Both the position numbers and the translations under genes were made by a program. DNA of 64,000 bases from Cytophagales bacterium Alg240-R148 (GTDB lineage Bacteria; Bacteroidota; Bacteroidia; Cytophagales; Cyclobacteriaceae), in assembly GCA_900537185.1 (NCBI GenBank), contig LS999830.1, positions 173,440 through 237,439 on the forward strand, written 5' to 3'. Positions 1 to 8,948 of the stretch are shown here, piece by piece (the stretch's first letter is position 1; every line of letters starts with the position of its first letter). The notes under the pieces were generated by a model. It was not told where the DNA came from, made no database searches, and saw only the letters and a program-made list of their open reading frames with translations.

Positions 1-1689
1 TCTCAGGGTATCCGAAAAGATTCGAGGTATTTAATTATGGCCGCTTTTTTGGGGAGTATTATTGGGTTGTTGGTACCTATATTTTCTGGAATTATGTTCG
101 ATGATGTAATTCCAACAGCAGATAAATCTCTTCATTTTGAAATTTTTGCAATCATGTTAGTTTTGGGGTTGGTAACCGCTGGTTTACAGCTGGTTCAAGG
201 GGTTTTACAGCTAAGGGTAGAAACTAAGTCAAGTATCAATATGCAAGCCGGCGTAATGGACCACCTTTTGCGATTGCCTATTAATTTTTATAAAAAATAT
301 TCAGCCGGTGATTTGACCAATAGGGCATTAAGCATCAATGGTATAAGACAAATATTATCTAATACCGTTATGACAGCGGTATTAAGCGGGGCATTTTCAT
401 TGGTAAATTTGGTATTGCTTTTTTATTATCAATCCAGTCTTGCCTGGATAGGCGTTGGGTTGGCAGTGCTCGCAGTAGTGTTTATGACCCTTGTGGGTTG
501 GTTAAAGCTAAAATACGACCGTCAAATTTCAGACATTCAAGGCCAGCTACAAGGTTTTCTTTTCGAGTTTTTGTCCGGTATAACAAAAATTAGAATAACT
601 GGAGGTGAAAAAAGAGTATTTGCTTTATGGGCAGAAAAATTTTCACACCTAAAACGTTTGGCTTTCAATTCAGGTAGCTATCAAAATTTTGTAGAAGTAT
701 TCAACAGCTCTTATCCCTTGTTTACTAGCATTTTATTTTTTGCTTTTATTTATCAAACAGTCAACAATTCATCTGCAGCAGGTAGCATGATTTCTGTAGG
801 TGCATTCATGGCTTTTATTAGCGCCTTTAATCAATTTTTAAGGGATTGTTTGAAAATGAGCATGGCGTTGATCACTTCTTTGAACATCATCACTTTATAC
901 GAGCGGGTAAAACCCATTTTAGAAGAAGTGCCAGAATCTTCTGAACACTGCACAGACCCTGGAGAATTGGTAGGGGCTATTGAAATGAATTCTGTTTCTT
1001 TTAGGTACCAAGAAAACCAACCATTGGTTTTAAAAGATTTGTCGTTTAAAATTAACCGCGGAGAAATGGTAGCCTTTGTCGGTGCATCAGGTTCTGGTAA
1101 GTCTACCGTAATGCGTTTGTTGTTGGGCTTTGAAGATCCAGAAGCGGGCTCGATTTATTTTGATGGTGATGCTTTCGAATCAATGAATAAAGATTTAGTT
1201 AGACGGCAAATAGGAGTGGTGTTGCAGAATGGCGCTTTGATGTCGGGTAGTATATTTGACAACATAGTAGGGAATTCAGAATTAACCTTGGATGATGCCT
1301 GGGAAGCAGCGCGCATGGCTGGAATGGAAGAAGATATAAAGCAAATGCCCATGGAAATGCACACAACAATTTCTGAAGGTGCAGGCACTTTTTCAGGTGG
1401 GCAAAGACAGCGGCTCATGATCGCCCGCGCGATAGTACACAAACCTAGGCTTTTGTTTATGGACGAAGCCACAAGTGCATTGGACAATAAAACCCAGAAC
1501 ATAGTGTCAGAAAGTATTGATAAACTTCAAGCGACTAGAATCGTAATTGCCCACCGTTTAAGTACAGTGATAAATGCGGATCGAATCTTTGTAATGGATA
1601 AAGGAGAGATTGTAGAGTCTGGTAATTACGAGGAATTAATGCAGAAAAATGGTCTATTTACCAGTCTGGCCAAAAGACAAATAGCGTAA
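1..1689 (+). CDS. NHLM-type peptide exporter ABC transporter, C-terminal part
   Basis: The reading frame is open from the first base of the window, so the N-terminus lies upstream. The visible 562 residues hold an ABC type-1 transmembrane domain with several hydrophobic helices (about residues 15-310), then a nucleotide-binding domain. That domain has a Walker A motif GASGSGKST near residue 361, an FSGGQRQRL signature, Walker B LLFMDEATSALD and the H-loop IAHRLST. Fused exporters of this kind drive secretion of NHLP-leader peptides, often after cleavage at Gly-Gly. Any N-terminal C39 peptidase domain would be off-window. Five NHLP precursors follow within 9 kb, which supports an NHLM-type exporter rather than a lipid or drug ABC protein. 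The next gene starts 9 bases downstream. Confidence 0.85.
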   Translation, partial: SQGIRKDSRYLIMAAFLGSIIGLLVPIFSGIMFDDVIPTADKSLHFEIFAIMLVLGLVTAGLQLVQGVLQLRVETKSSINMQAGVMDHLLRLPINFYKKYSAGDLTNRALSINGIRQILSNTVMTAVLSGAFSLVNLVLLFYYQSSLAWIGVGLAVLAVVFMTLVGWLKLKYDRQISDIQGQLQGFLFEFLSGITKIRITGGEKRVFALWAEKFSHLKRLAFNSGSYQNFVEVFNSSYPLFTSILFFAFIYQTVNNSSAAGSMISVGAFMAFISAFNQFLRDCLKMSMALITSLNIITLYERVKPILEEVPESSEHCTDPGELVGAIEMNSVSFRYQENQPLVLKDLSFKINRGEMVAFVGASGSGKSTVMRLLLGFEDPEAGSIYFDGDAFESMNKDLVRRQIGVVLQNGALMSGSIFDNIVGNSELTLDDAWEAARMAGMEEDIKQMPMEMHTTISEGAGTFSGGQRQRLMIARAIVHKPRLLFMDEATSALDNKTQNIVSESIDKLQATRIVIAHRLSTVINADRIFVMDKGEIVESGNYEELMQKNGLFTSLAKRQIA

Positions 1690-1698
1690 CGTTTCGAT

Positions 1699-2835
1699 AT
1701 GAATGCATCAGAAAAACGTTTGTTTCTAAACGGCTTAGTCAATAGTAAGAAAGCCGTAGAGGAACTTTTAGCGTATACCTTCAATAAATTTATAAAGTCA
1801 GATTCTTCTTTGCCTACTTTATCCGAAGAGATGGTTAAGACTTGGAAATACTACCACGATGAATCTAAAGAAAAAGGTTGTTTCAATACTTTGCAAAAGT
1901 ATTTGGTGCAGTTACAATTCCCTGTAAAGGAAGGAATTTCAAAAACTGAAGACTACATAAACACCACCTTGAAGGGCAAAAAAAAGAAGGGCAATGGCTG
2001 TTTAAAATTGAATAAACCCAACGAAGTTATTTTAGATCTTTACCAGAGTCCGTTGATTGGAAAAGTACCGATAATAATTGTGCCTAATAAAGAAGATTTT
2101 AGAATCATCATTTGTGCTGTTTCCAATAAAAATGAACCCAAGGAACTGCCCAACTCTATGGGCGCTTTGATTATATCCGGAATCAATAATTGGGATAGAA
2201 TACAAACACTAAAATCGGATTGGTTAAAAGACAATCCTTTTGGAAATTGGAACGCGGCTTTTAAAAAGAATATTTTACCAAATACCAATTTGTACAAAGA
2301 TCAAATAATAGTACTAAGTTTTGGCGGTTACAGCGGTGTTATATCGGAACAGGTTGGTGTTAAAGAGTCTGAATGGAACAACATTTCCCTTGAAATTCGG
2401 AGAGAACATGAGTGTACCCATTTATTTACAAAACAATATTATGGATGTATGGCCAATAACATGCATGACGAAATTGTTGCGGATTATGCAGGCATCACTA
2501 AAGTTTTGGGTCGATTTAATATAAGCTGGTTTTTACACTTTATGGGGTTGGAGAACTACCCCAGTTACAAACAAGGAGGACGTTTACAGAATTATAACGC
2601 TCCTGTTAATCTTTCCGTGGACGCATTCGATGGGTTAAAGAAAATAGTATTCCAAGCGGCCAAAAACATTGATAGTTTTGATGAAGCTTTAGGCAAGATA
2701 GGTTCTTCAGAAGAACAATTGACAAGGATAAAGTGCATTTGCGAGGTGGATTTGATCTCCATGGCCTCCCCAATGGGAGTTAAATTTCTAAGGCAAATTT
2801 ACGAAGATAAAAAAAGCGTTGCAGCAATATGCTAA
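1699..2835 (+). CDS. Putative zinc metalloprotease-like protein of the NHLP locus
   Basis: I do not recognise a named family for this 378-residue protein. It has no signal peptide or membrane segment, so it is probably cytoplasmic. An HExxH motif (H237-E-C-T-H241) is followed about 17 residues later by MHDEIVADYAG (residues 255-265), which supplies E258 or D262 as a possible third metal ligand, as in gluzincin-type proteases. The N-terminal 110 residues are helical and Lys-rich. It lies 9 bases after the exporter gene and overlaps the following cyclase gene by 7 bases, so it is translationally coupled to the peptide locus. A role in leader removal or regulation is inference; the motif could also be structural. 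Confidence 0.7.
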   Translation: MNASEKRLFLNGLVNSKKAVEELLAYTFNKFIKSDSSLPTLSEEMVKTWKYYHDESKEKGCFNTLQKYLVQLQFPVKEGISKTEDYINTTLKGKKKKGNGCLKLNKPNEVILDLYQSPLIGKVPIIIVPNKEDFRIIICAVSNKNEPKELPNSMGALIISGINNWDRIQTLKSDWLKDNPFGNWNAAFKKNILPNTNLYKDQIIVLSFGGYSGVISEQVGVKESEWNNISLEIRREHECTHLFTKQYYGCMANNMHDEIVADYAGITKVLGRFNISWFLHFMGLENYPSYKQGGRLQNYNAPVNLSVDAFDGLKKIVFQAAKNIDSFDEALGKIGSSEEQLTRIKCICEVDLISMASPMGVKFLRQIYEDKKSVAAIC

Positions 2836-4970
2836 ATAGGAATGAAAAAGTATTAAAGGAAATCAACTCTGTTTTGGAGCAAATATCCAAAACTATACAA
2901 GCAGAGCGCAGCTTGTTTTTTATCTTAAATAAAGACCAAGGGCAATTGGAGTGTTTGCTTACTCAAGGAACAAAAAATGTTGTATGGTCTGTTGATCCTG
3001 AACAATTAAGGACAGGATCTGTGTTATCAACGGGTAAATCCATGGTGGATAACAAGGTTCCTTCCGACCCAAAAAACTCAGTAGACGTATTTTTTAATTT
3101 TACAACTAAGCGGATACTTGGGGTACCCGTTTTTGATGAAAATGGTAGTGTTTTAGGCGTGCTTCAAAGCACCAACAAGAAAGAGGCAGATTTTACTGAA
3201 AAAGACATCAAAATTCTTACAAGTTTTGCATCGGCAATTGCTCTGATTATTAAAAATAATGAGCTATACCTTGCCAGTGAACAAATAAAAAATGACTTTT
3301 CAACATTACTGGATGTTTTTAAGGCCATTTCGTCAGAATTGAATTTAAATAAGTTGATTCAGGTGATCATGACAAAAGCAGCAGAAATAACTGATTCTGA
3401 CAGGAGTTCTTTGTTTTTATTAGAGGAGGCTACAGGCGAACTTTGGACCATGTACGCAAAAGGGCTAGAAGACATTGTTGTACGAACTAAAAAAGGCGTA
3501 GTTGCGCAAGTTGCTACAAGTAAAAAGCCCAGCATAGTCAACAAACCTTATGAAAACCCCCACTTTGACCCTTCTATAGATAAAAAGACCAAATACAGAA
3601 CGAAGTCCATTTTAAGTGCGCCTGTATATGGAGCTAATTCTCAATTATTAGGGGTAATTCAGACAGTGAATAAAAATAGTGGGGTATATGACCAGGCAGA
3701 TCTAAATATACTGACTGGTTTTGCTAGTCAAATACGGATTGCCATAGAAAATGCGAAATTGTTTGATCAAATTCAGGGGGTTAAAAACCACCTAGATATT
3801 CTGGTGCAAAACCTAGACAATGGCATAGTAACTGTTGACCGTACCTTCAGAATAAGTACAGTAAATGATACTTTCGCTAAGATGTTTGGTTTAAAAGATG
3901 TACAGGATTTAAACAACATTTCCATCGATGCCCTGGACAAGGAGTTATTGCCGCTGTTTAAGTATTGTAAAAAAACCATAAAAACAGGGGAGAAAAACTA
4001 CTACCAAGAACTTAAGGTAGTTTCTCGTAACAAACAATTAATTACAGTAAATTTGAGTGTTTTGCCGATGCAGGACGCCAAAAAAAATATCATAGGTGCT
4101 ATTGTGGTGTTCAATGATATTTCTAAAGAAAAGCGGATTCAATCAAATTTGAGCCGGTACATACCACAGCATTTGGTTAAAGATGTTATGAACCAAGAAA
4201 ACTTGTCCTTGTTAAAAGGCAATTTTTCTCAATGCAGTATCCTTTTTTCGGACATTAGAAATTTTACCACCTTAACGGAAGAATTTGGAGCCATTCAAAT
4301 TGTGGCACTACTTAATAAATATTTTGAGGCCATGTTAACTTCAATATACAAATACAATGGAGTTTTGGACAAGTATATTGGAGATGCCATAATGACTGTT
4401 TTTGGTGTGCCCTATGCCAATATTTCGGACGCAAAAAATGCGGTTAATTGTGCTTTAGATATGTTTTTGAAATTAGAGGATTTGAACCAGAATAATCAAA
4501 CACAACCCGTTTTACAAATTGGAGTAGGTATTAGTACCGGAAAAGTGGTGTCTGGTAACATTGGTTCAGAAAAACGCTTTGAATATACTGTAATAGGTGA
4601 TTCTGTAAATTTGGCGGCGCGTTTGGAGAGTGCCACAAAGCAATTTGGAGTACCACTTTTAATATGTGAAGAAACCTTCAAAGAGGTAGAAGAGGACTTT
4701 TATTGTAGAGAAGTAGATGATTTTTATGTAAAAGGAAAGCATAATCCAGTCCGGGTATTCTCTGTAATGGGTAAAAAAACAAAACCACTTTCTATTAAAC
4801 AACAACAGTTTCTTGAAAATTATAAAAAAGGTCTAAGTTCTTATAAAAGGAAACAATTTAATTTGGCCTTACAATTTTTTCAATTAGCTGATGCTCTTAT
4901 GGCCTCCGATGGCCCGACAAAAGTTTTTTTGAATAGGTGCAAAGAGAAGCTTCAAAAAACATATTCTTAA
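2829..4970 (+). CDS. GAF-GAF-PAS class III adenylate/guanylate cyclase
   Basis: This 713-residue soluble signalling enzyme should make a cyclic nucleotide in response to ligands or redox state sensed by its N-terminal domains. Order: GAF 1 (about 10-150), GAF 2 (about 165-315), PAS (about 320-435), cyclase catalytic domain (about 445-640) and a C-terminal helical tail. Metal-binding aspartates are D475 in LFSDIRNFT and D519 in KYIGDAI. The purine-selecting lysine is K515, and the partner position is T587 in YTVIGDSVN, a Lys/Thr pair common in bacterial adenylate cyclases. The transition-state Asn/Arg are in NLAARLE. It overlaps the metalloprotease gene and precedes the first precursor peptide. 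No CRP-type receptor is in the window. Confidence 0.92.
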   Translation: MLNRNEKVLKEINSVLEQISKTIQAERSLFFILNKDQGQLECLLTQGTKNVVWSVDPEQLRTGSVLSTGKSMVDNKVPSDPKNSVDVFFNFTTKRILGVPVFDENGSVLGVLQSTNKKEADFTEKDIKILTSFASAIALIIKNNELYLASEQIKNDFSTLLDVFKAISSELNLNKLIQVIMTKAAEITDSDRSSLFLLEEATGELWTMYAKGLEDIVVRTKKGVVAQVATSKKPSIVNKPYENPHFDPSIDKKTKYRTKSILSAPVYGANSQLLGVIQTVNKNSGVYDQADLNILTGFASQIRIAIENAKLFDQIQGVKNHLDILVQNLDNGIVTVDRTFRISTVNDTFAKMFGLKDVQDLNNISIDALDKELLPLFKYCKKTIKTGEKNYYQELKVVSRNKQLITVNLSVLPMQDAKKNIIGAIVVFNDISKEKRIQSNLSRYIPQHLVKDVMNQENLSLLKGNFSQCSILFSDIRNFTTLTEEFGAIQIVALLNKYFEAMLTSIYKYNGVLDKYIGDAIMTVFGVPYANISDAKNAVNCALDMFLKLEDLNQNNQTQPVLQIGVGISTGKVVSGNIGSEKRFEYTVIGDSVNLAARLESATKQFGVPLLICEETFKEVEEDFYCREVDDFYVKGKHNPVRVFSVMGKKTKPLSIKQQQFLENYKKGLSSYKRKQFNLALQFFQLADALMASDGPTKVFLNRCKEKLQKTYS

Positions 4971-5280
4971 CTTGATTCAAGCTGGGTATGGCCAGGTACC
5001 ATATCAAAAATTAAAAATTGAAAAGTCCTTTATGGTATACGAAACGCACCGTTATAGTCCATTTGGCCTTTTTTGATACCTTCATTCCACTTTTTATACA
5101 ACCATTACCTTGTCCATAATTTTGGACGAAGCGCTGTATTCCACACCATCCATTGGATGTCGTAAAAGTTGGTGTTCAAGGACGGCGTCAAACATGGTGT
5201 TTTTGTCAGTCTTTTTGGCGTTTTCTTACCTACAAAAAAGGGTAATTTTAAATAGAGCAAATAAAAAACCAAATAACATT
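4971..5280. other. Intergenic region before the first NHLP precursor
   Basis: About 310 bases separate the first cyclase from the first precursor. The frame of the precursor stays open upstream to 5110, but the extension has no resemblance to NHLP leaders and no plausible start. It is taken as the promoter and leader region. A dispersed inverted repeat (TATCAAAAA near 4999, TTTTTTGATA near 5071) could form a long-range hairpin. No clear -33/-7 pair was found. Confidence 0.4.
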
Positions 5281-5619
5281 ATGGAACTAACAAAAGAACA
5301 AGGATTATTTCAAGCCGTTGTACAAAAAGCATGGGAAGATTCGGAGTTTAAAGCAGCTTTGGTATCAGACCCGCAGGCTGCTATCGAGAACTTAATTGGC
5401 AAAAGCATTAAGGTGCCAGACGGTAAGCAGTTGATAGTAACAGACCAGACCGATCATTCCACTTTTTTTATCAATATCCCGGCAAAGCCGTCTTTAGAAG
5501 ATATGGAGTTGACCGATGAACAACTTGAAATTGTAGCGGGTGGTGGAGATCCTACCAAACCAATTTTACAAAATGCAATTAACAACACAGATCCATTAAG
5601 CGAACTAGGCGATATTTAA
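5281..5619 (+). CDS. NHLP-family RiPP precursor peptide 1
   Basis: The 112-residue product begins with a nitrile-hydratase-alpha-like leader typical of NHLP precursors: helical QAVVQKAWEDSEFK, then a leader strand LIVTDQTDHSTFFINIP. An acidic LTDEQLEIVAGGG follows and ends in a Gly-Gly cleavage motif. The predicted core after Gly-Gly is about 23 residues, polar, without Cys, and contains many Asn, Asp and Pro. The start at 5281 matches the start pattern of the other precursors; an upstream extension of the frame is ignored. The gene ends one base before the GTG of the TPR cyclase, so the pair is probably co-translated. The precursor assignment is firm; the modification and activity of the product are unknown. 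Confidence 0.88.
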   Translation: MELTKEQGLFQAVVQKAWEDSEFKAALVSDPQAAIENLIGKSIKVPDGKQLIVTDQTDHSTFFINIPAKPSLEDMELTDEQLEIVAGGGDPTKPILQNAINNTDPLSELGDI

Positions 5620-5620
5620 G

Positions 5621-7636
5621 GTGGACGTACAACTTGAAAAAAGAAATGTATTACCAGAGAAGCAATTTACAATAATGCTTCTCTTTTTGTTATTCAATTT
5701 TTTGAATGCAAACTGTCAAAACAAAAATGACATACAACCTGATAAAAAGCAAGCCGATAGTTTGTTTCAGTATAGCAAGGAAGAAATGAAAAAGGGAAAT
5801 TATGCCCTTGCTTTGCTGCCTTTAAAAAAGAGCCTTGTTATTTATAAAGAATTGAAAAATAACAGGTCAATTGCAGATTGTCTTAATCAAATGGCTAGCA
5901 TTCATTTTTACCAAAGTGACTTTAAAAGTGCTCTTAACTATTTTGAGCAGAGTAAAAGTCATTTCGAAATAATCAATTATAAAAAAGGAATTGCTTCTGC
6001 TACCAACAATATGGGGGCCGTATATTATTATTTGGGCAATTATCCCAGGGCAATAGAAAATTACAAAAAAGCACTCCAAGTTCATGAGAAACTCGAAAAT
6101 AAAGTCCAGGTAGCAGGTACTACCCAAAATATAGGCAATATTTATTTAGAGCTCGAAGACTTTAAAAATGCAAAAAAACATTTTAAACTGGCGCAAAAAG
6201 CATATCAAAAAACAGAAGATCGCGCTGCATTGGCCTTGGTATTGAGCAGTTTAGGTAAACTATTTTTAAAAGAAAAAAACTATGATAGTGCACTTCATTA
6301 CTTTACCTCTTCTTTGAGTTTAGTAAACAAGGAAGCGGATAAACAAACCCATGCCGAAATAGTATACAATTTGGGTAAGCTTTATGAAGCATTAGAAGAC
6401 CATACCCAATCGCAGCAACTTTTTAAACAATCCCTCTATATTGCTCGGGAAGCCAAAAGTATTCTTAGAGAGAGTGCTGCTTTAATCGCTCTTGGTAGAG
6501 TGTACCATCAAATTGACCAGCCAAAATATGCCATAGAAAATTGTGAGGCTGGCCTGGAATTAGCAAAAAAGATCAATTCAATTTCAATTCAGGAAGAAGC
6601 ATGTAAGTGTTTGTATGATGCATATAAATCCAGCAATAATATAAAAAGAGCGCTGTTGTATCACGAGCAAATATACCTACTAAAAGATAGCTTAAATTTA
6701 AAACAAGCTTCAGACAAAATACTTAACATGAAATTTGAAAGGGAAATGCTTTTGGACAGTATAACACATGTGGAAAAAGAACGCGTTGCCGAAATAGCCC
6801 ATCAAAAAATAGTTGAAAAAAAGGAAAAACAACGCAATGTATTTATTGTAGCAGGTGTTTTTGCATTATTTATAGCAGCTGGTATATTCAGTAGATTAAA
6901 CTTTGTGAAAAAATCCAAAGCAATTTTACAAGTTGAAAAAGACAGATCGGAACATCTATTGCATAATATATTGCCAGAAGAAGTGGCCCAAGAGCTTAAA
7001 GAAAAAGGATGCGTGGATGCAAAGGATTTTGATACAGCCAGCATTTTATTTACAGATTTTCAATCTTTCACTGAAAAAGCATCTCGTTTAACACCACAAG
7101 AATTGGTAGAAGAAATTAATGTTCACTTCAAAGCATTTGATCAGATAGTTGAAGATTACCAAATTGAAAAAATTAAAACCATAGGCGATGCTTATATGGC
7201 AGCTGGTGGTTTACCTAAACCAGATGTTAAAGCTGTAAAAAACACCATTTTAGCTGCCCTCGATATGCAGGCTTTTGTGCTCAAAAGAAAACAGAAAAAT
7301 GCCGTTTTGAACAAACCTTATTTTGAAATGCGCATTGGCGTTCATGTGGGCCCCATAGTGGCGGGTATTGTTGGGGTTAAAAAATTCCAATATGATGTAT
7401 GGGGAGATACCGTGAACATAGCAAGCCGTATGGAAAGTAACGGAGGAATCGGCAAGGTGAATATTAGCAGCCATACCCATTCTTTGATCCAAGAAGATAA
7501 AGACTTGGCTTTCGAATACCGAGGTAAAATTTCTGTTAAAGGTAAAGGGGAGTTAGATATGTTTTTTGTTAGCAAGGCCATCAAAAAGAACCATTCTAAC
7601 AAAAAAAAGGAGCCAATAGCTTCTGTTTATTCTTAA
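5621..7636 (+). CDS. TPR-domain membrane adenylate cyclase
   Basis: This 671-residue protein starts at a GTG one base after the precursor stop. It has an N-terminal hydrophobic export signal (about 19-32), seven or so TPR repeats (about 40-370), a coiled segment, one membrane helix (about 405-425) and a cytoplasmic class III cyclase domain (about 465-645). Catalytic residues look complete: D479 in LFTDFQSF, K519 and D523 in KTIGDAY, D592 in YDVWGDTVN, and the Asn/Arg of NIASRME. The Lys/Asp pair indicates ATP as substrate. The TPR part would be periplasmic, so the protein looks like a receptor converting an external protein or peptide signal into cAMP. Its position between precursors 1 and 2 suggests control of, or response to, the peptides (inference). 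Confidence 0.92.
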   Translation: MDVQLEKRNVLPEKQFTIMLLFLLFNFLNANCQNKNDIQPDKKQADSLFQYSKEEMKKGNYALALLPLKKSLVIYKELKNNRSIADCLNQMASIHFYQSDFKSALNYFEQSKSHFEIINYKKGIASATNNMGAVYYYLGNYPRAIENYKKALQVHEKLENKVQVAGTTQNIGNIYLELEDFKNAKKHFKLAQKAYQKTEDRAALALVLSSLGKLFLKEKNYDSALHYFTSSLSLVNKEADKQTHAEIVYNLGKLYEALEDHTQSQQLFKQSLYIAREAKSILRESAALIALGRVYHQIDQPKYAIENCEAGLELAKKINSISIQEEACKCLYDAYKSSNNIKRALLYHEQIYLLKDSLNLKQASDKILNMKFEREMLLDSITHVEKERVAEIAHQKIVEKKEKQRNVFIVAGVFALFIAAGIFSRLNFVKKSKAILQVEKDRSEHLLHNILPEEVAQELKEKGCVDAKDFDTASILFTDFQSFTEKASRLTPQELVEEINVHFKAFDQIVEDYQIEKIKTIGDAYMAAGGLPKPDVKAVKNTILAALDMQAFVLKRKQKNAVLNKPYFEMRIGVHVGPIVAGIVGVKKFQYDVWGDTVNIASRMESNGGIGKVNISSHTHSLIQEDKDLAFEYRGKISVKGKGELDMFFVSKAIKKNHSNKKKEPIASVYS

Positions 7637-7798
7637 CCCAATACTCCTACAAAAGACCAAGGGTATTTTGGTTTTCAAAGGAGTTAATGAAAAAACCCAA
7701 CATAATCAGTTTTATCAGTTTTATCGGCATTTTTCTCATTTGTCAAGTAGTTAAATTTACAATATAGGATTTAGAGATAGAAACAAAACGATTAGAAT

Positions 7799-8122
7799 AT
7801 GTTTGATTCAGAACAACAGAAAAAAACGCTAGAAATTTTGCAAGCAATAATAAAAAGGGCTTGGCAAGATGAGGCATTCAAACGTGCACTAATTGAGAAC
7901 CCTATAGAAACAATTAAAAAAGTCACGGGGGCGCAGGTAAGTTTGCCAACAGGCAAAACCTTGGTTGTTAAAGACCAAACAGATGAAAACATCCTTTATA
8001 TCAATATTCCTGCGGTGCCAGATGTAATTGCTAAGAAACAAGGCGAAGTAGAACTTAGTGCTGCCATTAGAGCGGTATTGGGTTTTAATGTCCTACTGGA
8101 CCAAACGGCGGCCTCTGCTTAA
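7799..8122 (+). CDS. NHLP-family leader peptide 2, lacking a Gly-Gly site
   Basis: The 107-residue product has the NHLP leader (LQAIIKRAWQDEAFKRALIENP and LVVKDQTDENILYINIP). The acidic end of the leader is degenerate: VELSAAIRAVLG replaces the usual ELSxEQLExVAGG. There is no Gly-Gly, and the C-terminus is a short hydrophobic tail ending in TAASA. It may be a decayed precursor, a precursor processed elsewhere, or a leader-like regulator that competes for the exporter. The next precursor starts 61 bases downstream. Confidence 0.82.
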   Translation: MFDSEQQKKTLEILQAIIKRAWQDEAFKRALIENPIETIKKVTGAQVSLPTGKTLVVKDQTDENILYINIPAVPDVIAKKQGEVELSAAIRAVLGFNVLLDQTAASA

Positions 8123-8183
8123 GAAACCGAAGCATTTAAAACGAAAGAATTATAAACAAATATCAACCTTTAAATTTTTACTT

Positions 8184-8531
8184 ATGAAAAGTACACAAGA
8201 ACAGAAGTTATTCCAAGATGTCGTACAAAAGGCTTGGGAAGATGCAGATTTCAAAAAAGAGCTAGTTGCCAACCCGGTTGCTGCCATTGAGGAATTAACA
8301 GGCGTAAAATTGAATTTACCAGAAGGGAAGACCATTGTGGTAAGAGATCAAACAGATCAGTCTACTGTTTATGTCAACATTCCTGCTCAACAAGAAATGG
8401 ATGACGTAGAGCTTAGCGAAGAGCAATTAGAAGAGGTAGCTGGTGGGTTATTAGCATTGCCTATCAAAGACATTATTTGGCCTCCGTTTCCACCAATTGA
8501 TTGTTTCCCTAAAGACAAAATACTTTATTAA
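8184..8531 (+). CDS. NHLP-family RiPP precursor peptide 3
   Basis: The 115-residue product has the full NHLP leader (FQDVVQKAWEDADFKKELV, IVVRDQTDQSTVYVNIP, ELSEEQLEEVAGG). The core after Gly-Gly is 27 residues, rich in Pro and aromatic residues, with one Cys (IIWPPFPPIDCFP segment). The start at 8184 was chosen because the leader begins MKSTQEQKLFQ, like precursor 1; the frame is open further upstream but overlaps precursor 2. A single Cys excludes an intramolecular disulfide or lanthionine ladder, but a disulfide dimer or a heterocycle is possible. Confidence 0.87.
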   Translation: MKSTQEQKLFQDVVQKAWEDADFKKELVANPVAAIEELTGVKLNLPEGKTIVVRDQTDQSTVYVNIPAQQEMDDVELSEEQLEEVAGGLLALPIKDIIWPPFPPIDCFPKDKILY

Positions 8532-8558
8532 TACAGCTAAAATATAAATTATACAAAC

Positions 8559-8927
8559 ATGGAATTTACTAAAGAACAACAAGAAAAAGGTCAAGAATTG
8601 TACAAAGAGATAGTTGCGAAAGCTTGGGAAAACGCAAATTTTAAAGAAAGTTTGGTTAAGAACCCAATGGAAGCAATAAAAGAAGTGATGGGAGAAGATT
8701 TTGAGCTTCCAGAAAACAAAAAGTTGGTTGTATTGGACCAATCTGATGACGATACCATTTACTTGAATATTCCTAAAAAAATCAGTGTAGATGATTTAGA
8801 GCTTACCGAAGAGCAATTAGAAGCGGTTTCTGGTGGTCTTGTTATCTCTGGCACTATAGCCCTATACGCTTTGGGTGTAGCTGCTTTTGGAGCGGGAGTA
8901 GCACTTTATGCAGCAGTAAAAAATTAA
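8559..8927 (+). CDS. NHLP-family RiPP precursor peptide 4, hydrophobic Gly/Ala core
   Basis: The 122-residue product has an NHLP leader (YKEIVAKAWENANFKESLV, LVVLDQSDDDTIYLNIP, ELTEEQLEAVSGG). After Gly-Gly comes a core of about 29 residues that is almost entirely hydrophobic and small, with GVAAFGAGVALYAAV inside, ending in a basic tail VKN. This looks like a membrane-inserting, bacteriocin-like helix rather than a Cys/Ser/Thr-rich lanthipeptide. It lies 27 bases after precursor 3 and 21 bases before precursor 5, and is closely related to precursor 5. Confidence 0.88.
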   Translation: MEFTKEQQEKGQELYKEIVAKAWENANFKESLVKNPMEAIKEVMGEDFELPENKKLVVLDQSDDDTIYLNIPKKISVDDLELTEEQLEAVSGGLVISGTIALYALGVAAFGAGVALYAAVKN

Positions 8928-8948
8928 TCATTTAAAAAGACAAACGAA

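Noticed and set aside
7701-7725. Tandem TCAGTTTTA-like repeat before precursor 2
   Set aside because: Only two short copies in AT-rich DNA; no structure or promoter match was found.
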